60,463 nucleotides of DNA from positions 1-60,463 of the forward strand of contig ONLL01000023.1 in the NCBI GenBank assembly GCA_900318685.1. Reading direction: 5' to 3'. This stretch comes from an uncultured Prevotellaceae bacterium. Lineage in GTDB: Bacteria > Bacteroidota > Bacteroidia > Bacteroidales > Bacteroidaceae. Positions 1-6,809 of the stretch are shown here, in pieces (within the stretch, counting starts at the first letter, position 1; each line of letters opens with the position of its first letter). The notes beneath the pieces are model-generated. The model did no database searches. It was not told the DNA's origin and saw nothing but the letters and a program-made list of their open reading frames with translations. The position numbers and the translations under genes were made by a program.

Positions 1-546
1 ATGCTTTACATCCCATTGAGTCAACTTTCATCAAAAGTGCTCAACCATCTAAGACGCATTGCCTCGTTCCGAAATCCTGAGTTCTATAGTAAACAGGCAT
101 TGCGTCTGTCAACATATTCCACGCCGAGAATCATCTCATGCGCAGAACTGGCGGAAGAATATCTGGCGTTACCTCGTGGGTGCGAGGATGCAGTTGTCGC
201 ATTCCTTAAAGAAAAAAGTGTAGCATTTCGTTTTGATGATGAAACAAATCATGGCAAGAGTATTTCCGTACATTTCAATGGAGAGCTGCGCAAAAACCAA
301 CAAGAGGCTGTCGAGGCTTTGACCTCCAGCAATCCATCAACGCCCAGGGCCGCGCCATCATCCGCAAAGTCCTCCGCAAGTAAAGCACCCATCGACCGAT
401 GGCGTCACGAATCGTTACCCCATCTTCGCGATCCTCATTGTCCACGTGGTCTGACAGCACCTTGCGGGTATAGGGGTCATTCGTGCGGTTCAGGAAGCGC
501 AGGCAGAAGTCCTGCGTGGCAGGATTTGCTAATCCGACCGCTCTGA
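1..546 (+). pseudogene. Remnant of a TOTE-type DEAD/DEAH helicase, cut at both ends
   Basis: The frame is open from the window edge. The first ~107 residues read like the segment just before the helicase core of the large primase/helicase proteins of TOTE conflict systems: NPEFYSKQALRLSTY, then RIISCAELAEEYLALPRGC, then HFNGELRKNQQEAVEAL. In intact relatives this last stretch is followed within about 20 residues by a Walker A region that starts the SF2 motor. Here it is not; after about nt 324 the frame becomes Ser/Pro/Ala-rich and shows no family resemblance, and it ends inside a structured repeat. I infer a broken gene whose 5' part lies outside the window. The family call rests on remembered motifs, not on a search. 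The downstream tail (residues ~110-181) is probably not a real protein. Confidence 0.55.
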
Positions 547-664
547 ATATGAGCATTTGCAATGCGGCAAAGTCACGCAGCACATCCAACCGAGCCAAAT
601 ATCTTGTTTCGCATTATAAATGCTCATATTCGATGCGGTTGGATTCAGAAATTCAACCGAGCGG
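522..664 (+). repeat. Structured ~145-bp repeat, copy 1 (5' hairpin shortened)
   Basis: First of three direct copies (others at 1174-1320 and 5605-5751). The element has a 5' hairpin ending AATCCGACC, a long central stem (GAATATGAGCATTT pairing with AAATGCTCATATTC), a 3' hairpin built on CGGTTGGATT, and a closing CCGCTC/GAGCGG pair. In this copy the left arm of the 5' hairpin is cut to five bases. Its - strand spells the start of a spurious peptide, MARLDVLRDFAALQM, which gives an artificial start to an open frame at 275-598. A 7-bp array begins at its right edge. Confidence 0.85.
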
Positions 665-690
665 ATCTCAACTCTCAACTCTCAACTCAA
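665..690 (+). repeat. 7-bp tandem array, ACTCTCA type
   Basis: About three and a half units of ACTCTCA abut the right end of repeat copy 1. This is the same unit type as the array inside pheT (28157-28188). It is followed at 691-720 by TGACTAAATGACTAATGAC-like sequence, which recurs in inverted form at 5886-5917. Confidence 0.7.
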
Positions 691-759
691 AATGACTAAA
701 TGACTAATGACTATCATGACTATGTTTACTCAACTATTGCAAATTTCATGGAGTCCTCA

Positions 760-1254
760 TCAATTGTCTACACTCCTAAACTCCACGGTCAGCGCCTCGC
801 CCGTGCGTGCGTTCCTCATAGGAGTGTACCCGTCCGTGCGACGGATCTGCGGCAGCACCTCCGACGTCACCCAGCGCTTGAACACCCGTGCCTGCGGCAG
901 CTTCGACTGCAGCACCAGCGAGTAGAGCCCCGACTCGTTGATGACAGACAAATCCTGGCTTCCACCAAGGGGGTCGCATTTCACGACTCCCTTATCCTCG
1001 TTGTCTACATGTTTGCCGATGGCATCGCGATAGTTCTTGTACCCCAATGCCTCAGCCACGTCCTTACCCACGAAGAAGGTCTCGCTAGTGGTCGGTTGAC
1101 GGTGCAAAGGTACATAAGCTGTCGATCTTGCTGGGACGTCCCTTGTCGATATTAGTATAACCGCTGACTGTTTGGTCGGATTTTGCAATCCGACCGCTCT
1201 GAATATGAGCATTTGCAATGCGGCGAAGTCACGCAGCACATCCAACCGAGCCAA
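760..1254 (-). pseudogene. Bro-N antirepressor domain remnant fused to a repeat
   Basis: From about residue 54 the frame carries a clear Bro-N (phage antirepressor N-terminal) domain: FFVGKDVAEALGY, then a DAIGKHVDNEDKG stretch, then INESGLYSLVLQSKLPQA and FKRWVTSEVLPQIRR. Intact members add a C-terminal effector domain; here the frame stops soon after, at residue 164. The first ~25 residues (MARLDVLRDFAALQM and on) come from structured repeat copy 2, so the true N-terminus has been replaced. I read this as a decayed prophage or mobile-element gene. Whether a peptide is made cannot be told from sequence. A nearby - strand frame at 275-598 also contains an HVDNED string but shows no other Bro-N resemblance. 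Confidence 0.7.
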
Positions 1255-1320
1255 ATATCTTGTTTCGCATTATAAATGCTCATATTCGATGCGGTTGGAT
1301 TCAGAAATTCAACCGAGCGG
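1174..1320 (+). repeat. Structured ~145-bp repeat, copy 2
   Basis: Complete copy. The 5' hairpin GGTCGGATT/AATCCGACC spans 1174-1195, followed by the central stem and the 3' hairpin. The left part carries the artificial N-terminus of the Bro-N remnant. The right part supplies the last seven residues and the TGA stop (1301-1303) of the BspA-like frame, so the element lies exactly where both neighbours lose their normal ends. Confidence 0.88.
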
Positions 1321-3277
1321 AATTGCTGCTGTCACCGCCTTCTAGAATGACATCCACAACCTTAACGGCATCAGCGATGGTGATCTTGCCGTCGCCGTTG
1401 GCATCACCCCTCGTTGCGAGGTCGATGTCTATCGTGGCGACATCGGAATTAGCATAGCCATCCTTCTTCGCATACACGCTGATACGATACTTTGTAGCGA
1501 GGCTCACCTCGCTGCTGTTATGCAAGCTGGCATCCGCAAAACTGAGCGACGTCACAAACGAAGCCCCTTCCGTCTCAGAGGTGAACGTCAGCATGCCGTT
1601 GGCTAGAGAAATGGTTGGGGTGGCGCATTTCGCACGAGCAGAAGGAGTCTCGCCATCAAGAGTCACGATCGTTCCTAAGCCGCTCCGGGGTTCTGTCGAG
1701 GTTGCTTCTAGAATGACATTCACAATCTTAATGGCATCTATGATGGTGATCTGGCCGTCGCCGTTGGCATCACCCATCGTTGCGAGGTCGATATCCATCG
1801 TGGCGGCAACAGAATTCGCATATCCATCCTTCTTCGCATACACGCTGATGCGATACTTTGCAGCGAGGCTCACCTCGCTGCTGGTATGCAAGCTTGCATC
1901 CTCAAAACTGAGCGACGACACAAACGATGCTCCCTCCGTCTCGCATGCAAAAGTCAGCTTGCCGTTGGCGAAGGCGATGGTTGGGGTGGCGCATATCTCA
2001 GGAACAGGAGGAGTCTCGCCATCAAGAGCCACGAACGTTTTAAAGTCGCTCCAGGGTGCTGTCGTCCGATAGCTAGTCAGGGACGGTGCAGGCACGTGCA
2101 AGGTTGCAGTTGAGATGGAAGAATTATTGAAAACATCAGCATATGTTGTCGGAACATATACTGCATAGCAGAAGACATCTGTCAGGCCGGAGCAGCCAGA
2201 GAACGCTTCGTCGCCGATGCTCGTCACGGAGTTCGGGATGGTCACGCTCGTCAGGCCGGAGCAGTTATAGAACGTACGTTCGCCGATGCTCGTCACGGAG
2301 TTAGGAATGGTCACGCTCGTCAGGCCGTCGCAGCCATAGAACGCACCAATGCAGATGTTCGTCACGGAGTTCGGAATGGTCACGCTCGTCAGGCCGGAGC
2401 AGTTCAGGAACGCACCTACAGCAATTCCCAATGTTCCCTCTTCCAACGAAATACTGGTGTTTTCAGGCATTATACCTTTATATTTATATGCCACTTTGCC
2501 TGCATAGACCAAGCCATCGGGTTGACTGTTATACCATGCTGTTTGAGAGAACGCTTCGTAGCCGATGCTCGTCACGGAGTTCGGGATGGTCACGGTCGTC
2601 AGGCCAAGGCAGTAAGCGAACGCTTCGTCGCCGATGCTCGTCACGGAGCTCGGGAAGGTCACGCTCGTCAGGCCGGAGCAGCCATAGAACGCATTTTCGC
2701 CGATGCTCGTCACGGAGTACCCGATGGTCACGCTCTTCAGGCCGGAGCAATTCAGGAACGCAGCGCCACCGATGCTCGTCACGGAGTTCGGGATGGTCAC
2801 GCTCGTCAGGCCGGAGCAGCCAGAGAATACCTCGTTGTCGATGTACGTTAAGGAGTTCGAGATGTTCACGCTCGTCAGACCGGAGCAATCACGGAACGCA
2901 CCTTCGCCGATGCTCGTCACGGAGTCCGGGATTTTCACGCTCTTCACGCCGGAGCAGCCATCGAACGCACCGTCGCCGATGCTCGTCACGGAGCTGCTGA
3001 TGGTCACGCTCGTCAGGCTGGAGCTGCCACGGAACGCATAGGCGGGTATAATCTGCACGTTTTCTCCTATATTAAGTGTGGCCAGAGATGTGCAATTTGA
3101 GAATACAGGATCGCTAGAACTACCCATCGAGGTGCAGTTCGTAGCATTGAAATTGACTACAGTCAGGCCGGAGCAGCCATTGAACGCATGGTTGCCGATG
3201 CTCGTCACGGAGTTCGGGATGATCACGCTCTCCAGACTGGAGCAGCCCAGGAACGCAAATTCGCCGATGCTCGTCAC
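1301..3277 (-). pseudogene. C-terminal part of a frameshifted BspA-like leucine-rich-repeat surface protein
   Basis: This is the continuation, in another frame, of the gene that starts at 5289. It holds further 23-residue BspA-type leucine-rich repeats of the form GCSGLTSVTIPNSVTSIG. It then has two copies of a module made of a CATPTI...YAKKDGYANS beta-sandwich-like part and a dockerin-like loop, GDANGDGQITI and GDANGDGKITI, with the spaced Asp/Asn residues expected of a calcium loop. The last residues, SSNSARLNF, and the stop come from structured repeat copy 2, and the short C-terminal tail seen on other secreted proteins here is missing, so the gene is probably truncated as well as shifted. 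The frame's apparent GTG start near 3277 is not a real start. Confidence 0.8.
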
Positions 3278-5289
3278 GGAGAACAGAGAGAGAACGCATT
3301 GTTGCCGATGCTCGTCACGGAGTTCCTGATTTCCACGTTCGTCAGGCTGGAGCAGCCGTAGAACGCATAGGCGGGTATGTTTTGCACGTTATCTCCTATC
3401 TTAAGTGTGGTCAGAGATGTGCAATTTGAGAATACAGGATAACTAGAATTCCCCATCGAGGTGCAGTTCGTAGCATTGAAATTGACTTCAGTCAGACCAG
3501 ACCAGTCACGGAACGCATAGGCGGGTAATTTCTGCACGTTTTCTCCTATATTAAGTGTGGCCAGACGTGGGCAATTTGAGAATACTGGATCGCTAGAACT
3601 ACCACCCATCGAGGTGCAGTTCGTAGCATTGAAATTGACTTCAGCCAGGCTGGAGCAGTCATTGAACGCAAACTCGCCGATGCTCGTCACGGAGTTCCCG
3701 ATGGTCACGCCCGTCAGGCTGGAGCAGCCAGAGAACGCAGAAAAGCCGATGCTCGTCACGGAGTCCGGGATGGTCACACCCGTCAGGCCGGAGCAGCCCA
3801 GGAACGCATTGTTGCCGATGCTCGTCACGGAGTTCCCGATGGTCACGCTCGTCAGGCCAGAGCAGTAATAGAACGCCCCGTCGCCGATGCTCGTCACAGA
3901 GTTCGGGATGGTCACGCTCGTCAGGGCGGAGCAGCGAGAGAACGCATCGTCGGGTATTATATGCACGTTATCTCCTATTTTAAGTGTGGCCAGAAGTGGG
4001 CAATTTGAGAATGCGGGATCGCCAGAACTCCCCATCGAGGTGCAGTCCGTAGCATTGAAATTGACTTCAGTTAGGCGGGAGCAATTGTTGAACGCAGATT
4101 GGCCGATGCTCGTCACGGAGTTCGGGATGGTCACGCTCGTCAGGCGGGAGCAGTCAGAGAACGCCCGGTCGCCGATGCTCGTCACGGAGTTCCCGATGGT
4201 CACGCTCGTCAGGCGGGAGCAGTCCTCGAACGCTTGGTGGCCGATGCTCGTCACGGAGTTCGGGATGGTCACATCCGTCAGGCCGGAGCAGCCAGCGAAC
4301 GCACCGTCGCCGATACTCGTCACGGAGTTCGGGATGGTCAGGCTCTTCAGGCTGGAGCAGCCAGCGAACGCTTCGTTGTCGATGATCGTCACGGAGTTCG
4401 GGATGGTCACGCTCGTCAGGCTGGAGCATCCAGCGAATACCTCGCTTCTGAGGTTCGTCACGGAGTTCGAGATGGTCACGCTCGTCAGGCCGGAGCAGTC
4501 CAGGAACGCATAGTAGCCGATGCTCGTCACGGAGTTCGGGATGTTCACGCTCGTCAGGCCGGAGCAGCCTTCGAACGCAGATTTGCCGATGCTCGTCACG
4601 GAGTTCGGGATGGTCACATCCGTCAGGCCGGAGCAGTAACAGAACGCACCGTCGCCGATGCTCGTCACGGAGTTCCCGATGGTAACGCTCGTCAGGCCGG
4701 AGCATCCAGCGAACGCTTGGTTGCCGATGCTCGTCACGGAGTTCGGGATGGTCACACCCGTCAGGCCGGAGCAGCCACGGAACGCACCTTCGCCGATGCT
4801 CGTCACAGAGTTCGGGATAATAGTGTTCTTGCAGCCAGCTATCAATGTGTTTGACGCGGTTTCTATGATGGCGTTACAGTTATCACGGGAATCGTATGAG
4901 CTGTTGCTAGATGCAACCGTCAGGCAAGTCAGGCCAGAGCAGTAAGCGAACGCATTGTAGCCGATGCTCGTCACTGAGTTCGGGATGGTCACGCTCGTCA
5001 GGCCGGAGCAGCCATAGAAAGTCCAATCGCCGATGCTCGTCACGGGATAAGACGTACCGTTGTACGTGACAGACTCGGGGATGACCACGTTACCGGAGTA
5101 TCTATTGGTGTAGCTACTATAATCACTACCCCGATAGCTGACGGCCAACTCCGTGTTGTTGTTCGTCCAGACGTAATAGATGGTTTTGCCATCTTCGTTC
5201 GCCACCGCAATGTCGTGCGCAGCGGCGGTGATGCCTGCCATGCTGAGGAGCAGGGTGAGGAGGAAAGTGTTGAATTTCAGCTGTTTCAT
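3274..5289 (-). CDS. BspA-like leucine-rich-repeat surface protein, N-terminal part (frameshifted)
   Basis: The product begins MKQLKFNTFLLTLLLSMAG, a signal peptide, followed by the typical N-terminal region of BspA-family proteins and about 25 leucine-rich repeats of 23 residues each (69 bp per DNA unit). Such proteins sit on the cell surface and bind host proteins or other cells. I chose the ATG at 5289 because the signal peptide starts there and a TATCTTTG promoter lies ~70 nt upstream; an upstream in-frame start would put extra residues ahead of the signal peptide. The frame ends at 3274, where one repeat unit has a net loss of 28 nt: between CACGGAG and AACGCA there are 11 bases where other units have 39. 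That loss shifts the frame, and the rest of the gene continues at 1301-3277. Together they would encode about 1,330 residues. Confidence 0.85.
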   Translation of the reverse strand: MKQLKFNTFLLTLLLSMAGITAAAHDIAVANEDGKTIYYVWTNNNTELAVSYRGSDYSSYTNRYSGNVVIPESVTYNGTSYPVTSIGDWTFYGCSGLTSVTIPNSVTSIGYNAFAYCSGLTCLTVASSNSSYDSRDNCNAIIETASNTLIAGCKNTIIPNSVTSIGEGAFRGCSGLTGVTIPNSVTSIGNQAFAGCSGLTSVTIGNSVTSIGDGAFCYCSGLTDVTIPNSVTSIGKSAFEGCSGLTSVNIPNSVTSIGYYAFLDCSGLTSVTISNSVTNLRSEVFAGCSSLTSVTIPNSVTIIDNEAFAGCSSLKSLTIPNSVTSIGDGAFAGCSGLTDVTIPNSVTSIGHQAFEDCSRLTSVTIGNSVTSIGDRAFSDCSRLTSVTIPNSVTSIGQSAFNNCSRLTEVNFNATDCTSMGSSGDPAFSNCPLLATLKIGDNVHIIPDDAFSRCSALTSVTIPNSVTSIGDGAFYYCSGLTSVTIGNSVTSIGNNAFLGCSGLTGVTIPDSVTSIGFSAFSGCSSLTGVTIGNSVTSIGEFAFNDCSSLAEVNFNATNCTSMGGSSSDPVFSNCPRLATLNIGENVQKLPAYAFRDWSGLTEVNFNATNCTSMGNSSYPVFSNCTSLTTLKIGDNVQNIPAYAFYGCSSLTNVEIRNSVTSIGNNAFSLCSP

Positions 5290-5356
5290 ATCGTTTGTCG
5301 TTTTATTGGTTTGACGTTGATGGATGGCCGATTCGTTCTCGGCTAGTTTTCGGGTA

Positions 5357-5364
5357 CAAAGATA
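5357..5364 (-). promoter_or_regulatory. Promoter -7 box for the BspA-like gene
   Basis: On the - strand the bases read TATCTTTG, matching the Bacteroidetes -7 consensus TAnnTTTG. It lies about 68 nt before the ATG at 5289, leaving a leader of about 60 nt. Confidence 0.6.
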
Positions 5365-5604
5365 GTGAAAATCGAGCGAAATGCAAAATAAATCTTGATT
5401 TATTTTCATTTCCCGACCTTCTATTCAAATGAATCACAGACCGGCATCTTGTGTGTTTTTGAACTGCAACACTGCAACGCTGCAACGCCCGCGGCACCAT
5501 GCGGGCTGAAGCCGGTGTCTGGGCGCCCGTTGACTTTCGCCCATTGCGCTACCTTCTGCACCGCATTTTCCGTTGCACCTGCTCAGTATCAGCCACACCT
5601 GCTC

Positions 5605-5751
5605 GGTCGGATTTGCTAATCCGACCGCTCTGAATATGAGCATTTGCAATGCGGCAAAGTCACGCAGCACATCCAACCAAGCCAAATCTCTTGTTTCGCA
5701 TTATAAATGCTCATATTCGATGCGGTTGGATTCAGAAATCCAACCGAGCGG
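5605..5751 (+). repeat. Structured ~145-bp repeat, copy 3
   Basis: Complete copy in the same orientation as copies 1 and 2. In copies 1 and 2 the 3' hairpin is CGGTTGGATT against ATTCAACCG with a G-T wobble. Here the second arm reads ATCCAACCG, which restores a full Watson-Crick stem. That kind of change suggests the folded form is under selection. With copy 2 it brackets the BspA-like gene as a pair of direct repeats. Confidence 0.88.
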
Positions 5752-5891
5752 ATTGTAACTTGTTGATTCCCATAGGGGGGCGGTAAAACGCCGACCCCTT
5801 TGTCTTCAGAATCAACATGAATGGATATGGCATCAGCAGTCCGCTTGTACCTCCAGTGGAAAAAGAAAATTCCCTGGTCAACTTAGTCATG

Positions 5892-6031
5892 ATAGTCATT
5901 TAGTCATTAGTCAAAATCAATTTCGGATTTGTCGTTTTTACTCATTATAATAATAAATATATATATTTATTATTATAATTCAGTATTTTTGATAGCCAGA
6001 ACGTCATTTTGACTAATGACTAAAATGACTA
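5892..6031. repeat. Inverted repeat around a perfect 36-bp AT palindrome
   Basis: The centre (5944-5979) is an exact 36-bp palindrome made only of A and T. It is flanked by inverted arms at 5892-5917 and 6006-6031 built from TGACTAATGACTAAA; they match apart from one extra base. A direct relative of the arm sequence occurs at 691-720. The function is unknown; a cruciform, a terminator pair or a decayed element end are all possible. Confidence 0.8.
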
Positions 6032-6062
6032 ATGACTAAAACATCCCCCAAAACCATAGAAT

Positions 6063-6222
6063 CCTAAATCTACACAACACCTAACAGAAATCCTTTCCAT
6101 TCTCATATTTGTGTCTGATTTATGGAGGATTTAAGGTCGTCCTTGAACCCTAAATCTACACAACACCTAACAGAAATCCTTTCCATTCTCATATTTGTGT
6201 CGGATTATGGAGGATTTAAGGT
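6063..6222 (+). repeat. 74/75-bp direct repeat, two copies
   Basis: Copy A (6063-6137) and copy B (6149-6222) begin CCTAAATCTACACAACACC and end GGATTTAAGGT. They differ only around TCTGATTTATGG versus TCGGATTATGG and are separated by 11 bp. No coding frame is evident in either. Confidence 0.85.
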
Positions 6223-6332
6223 TCTTCCGAGCCTAACGACCGACTCTGGATAAAGAAAAGCGGGGAACGAGAAAAGGTGTATATTTTACACTTATTTAAC
6301 AGTTTATATTTGACGGCGTCAATTATTTTTTG

Positions 6333-6340
6333 TACCTTTG
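6333..6340 (+). promoter_or_regulatory. Promoter upstream of a small open frame
   Basis: TACCTTTG with an upstream TTTG at 6309-6312, 20 bp away, is a complete match to the Bacteroidetes -33/-7 layout. It points at the small frame starting at 6352. Confidence 0.65.
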
Positions 6341-6351
6341 CAATCGAAACG

Positions 6352-6594
6352 ATGAAGCGCGCGAGCGCGCACGCATTCAGCGGAATGCAACAGCGCAAAA
6401 GCGAAGCAGCCATCATCTCGTGCACAGAAGGATGTACCCACGTCGCGAAGGGTACGGACCGAAGGGCCGAAGGGTGGCACCCGCAGGCCAGCGAAGTGGC
6501 CACCACAGGGCCAACGGAATGCGACGAGAGCGAGCGTGCAATCAATTCTCGCACCTCGTACCTCGTACCTCGCACCTCGAAAAACAACCATTAA
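6352..6594 (+). other. Small open frame or structured RNA (80 codons), function unknown
   Basis: An ATG twelve bases after a good promoter opens an 80-codon frame beginning MKRASAHAFSGMQQRK. I do not recognise a domain. The composition is odd for this genome: GC-rich, with many short inverted repeats (GCGCGC-GAG-CGCGC, GCATTC-AGCG-GAATGC, GGTGGC pairing with GCCACC), and the last 16 codons come from a 7-bp array. The promoter and the stems fit a small RNA at least as well as a protein, so I leave the type open. Confidence 0.35.
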
Positions 6595-6657
6595 CCATCA
6601 ACCGTTGTAAACTTCAAACTTCAAACTTAAAACTTCAAACTTAAAACTTCAAACTTA
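6545..6657 (+). repeat. Compound 7-bp array with three blocks in one phase
   Basis: About sixteen consecutive 7-bp steps keep the same register (starts at 6545, 6552, 6559 and so on). The unit changes from CACCTCG/TACCTCG (6545-6579) through an irregular step to ACCATTA/ACCATCA (6587-6607) and then CAAACTT/AAAACTT (6608-6657). Keeping the phase while the unit sequence changes is hard to explain by copying of a single unit. Confidence 0.8.
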
Positions 6658-6793
6658 AACGAAACATCGCAGCCATCACCACTACCTCGTGTATGGGTCA
6701 CGGACCATTCTAGAGTTATCGAGCTGTCGACAGGAAACAGATAAAAATATCTAATAATGACGGGAGATAGTTGGAGGGTCGGCATTTTTTTTG

Positions 6794-6801
6794 TATTTTT
6801 G
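6794..6801 (+). promoter_or_regulatory. Promoter -7 box for cobJ-cbiC
   Basis: TATTTTTG fits TAnnTTTG and ends only 8 nt before the ATG at 6810, so the transcript would have a leader of only a few bases. No cobalamin riboswitch is visible before this gene. Confidence 0.45.
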
Positions 6802-6809
6802 CAGTTGCT

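Larger units (their letters stand above)
5290..6809. other. Gene-poor accessory interval
   Basis: About 1.5 kb lies between the BspA-like gene and the cobalamin genes. It contains the BspA promoter, a small 8-bp repeat (three units of the ACTGCAAC type at 5463-5486), structured repeat copy 3, an inverted-repeat/palindrome complex (5892-6031), a 74-bp direct repeat, a promoter with a small open frame or structured RNA (6333-6594), a compound 7-bp array (6545-6657) and the cobJ promoter. I see no convincing gene in 5752-5885 or 6658-6780. Confidence 0.7.

Noticed and set aside
275-598. A - strand frame starting MARLDVLRDFAALQM
   Set aside because: Its first part is the structured repeat and the rest, despite an HVDNED string, shows no domain. 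The same start occurs on three unrelated frames, so it is a repeat artefact.
1240-1300. ATCCAAC and GTTGGAT in the structured repeat resemble the R'' and R' ends of integron attC sites
   Set aside because: The long central stem crosses these two motifs instead of nesting inside them, no integron integrase is visible, and the bracketed pieces are large broken genes, not cassettes.
4099-4854. Long open frames on the + strand opposite the BspA-like gene, with repeats such as ADARHGVRDGHARQAG
   Set aside because: They are the mirror reading of the leucine-rich repeats; the repetitive sequence keeps several frames open at once and there is no promoter or signal peptide.
2140-5050. Regular ~69-bp DNA repeats that could be taken for a CRISPR array
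   Set aside because: The repeats are coding: they translate into 23-residue BspA-type leucine-rich repeats with few changes, there are no unique spacers, and no cas genes are nearby.
6352-6594. Calling the 80-codon frame a definite protein gene
   Set aside because: The promoter is good but composition, stems and the array-coded end make coding doubtful, so it is listed as undecided.
1-6800. An insertion sequence or intact prophage behind the repeats
   Set aside because: No transposase, integrase or phage structural gene is visible; only the Bro-N fragment hints at a past phage or mobile element.
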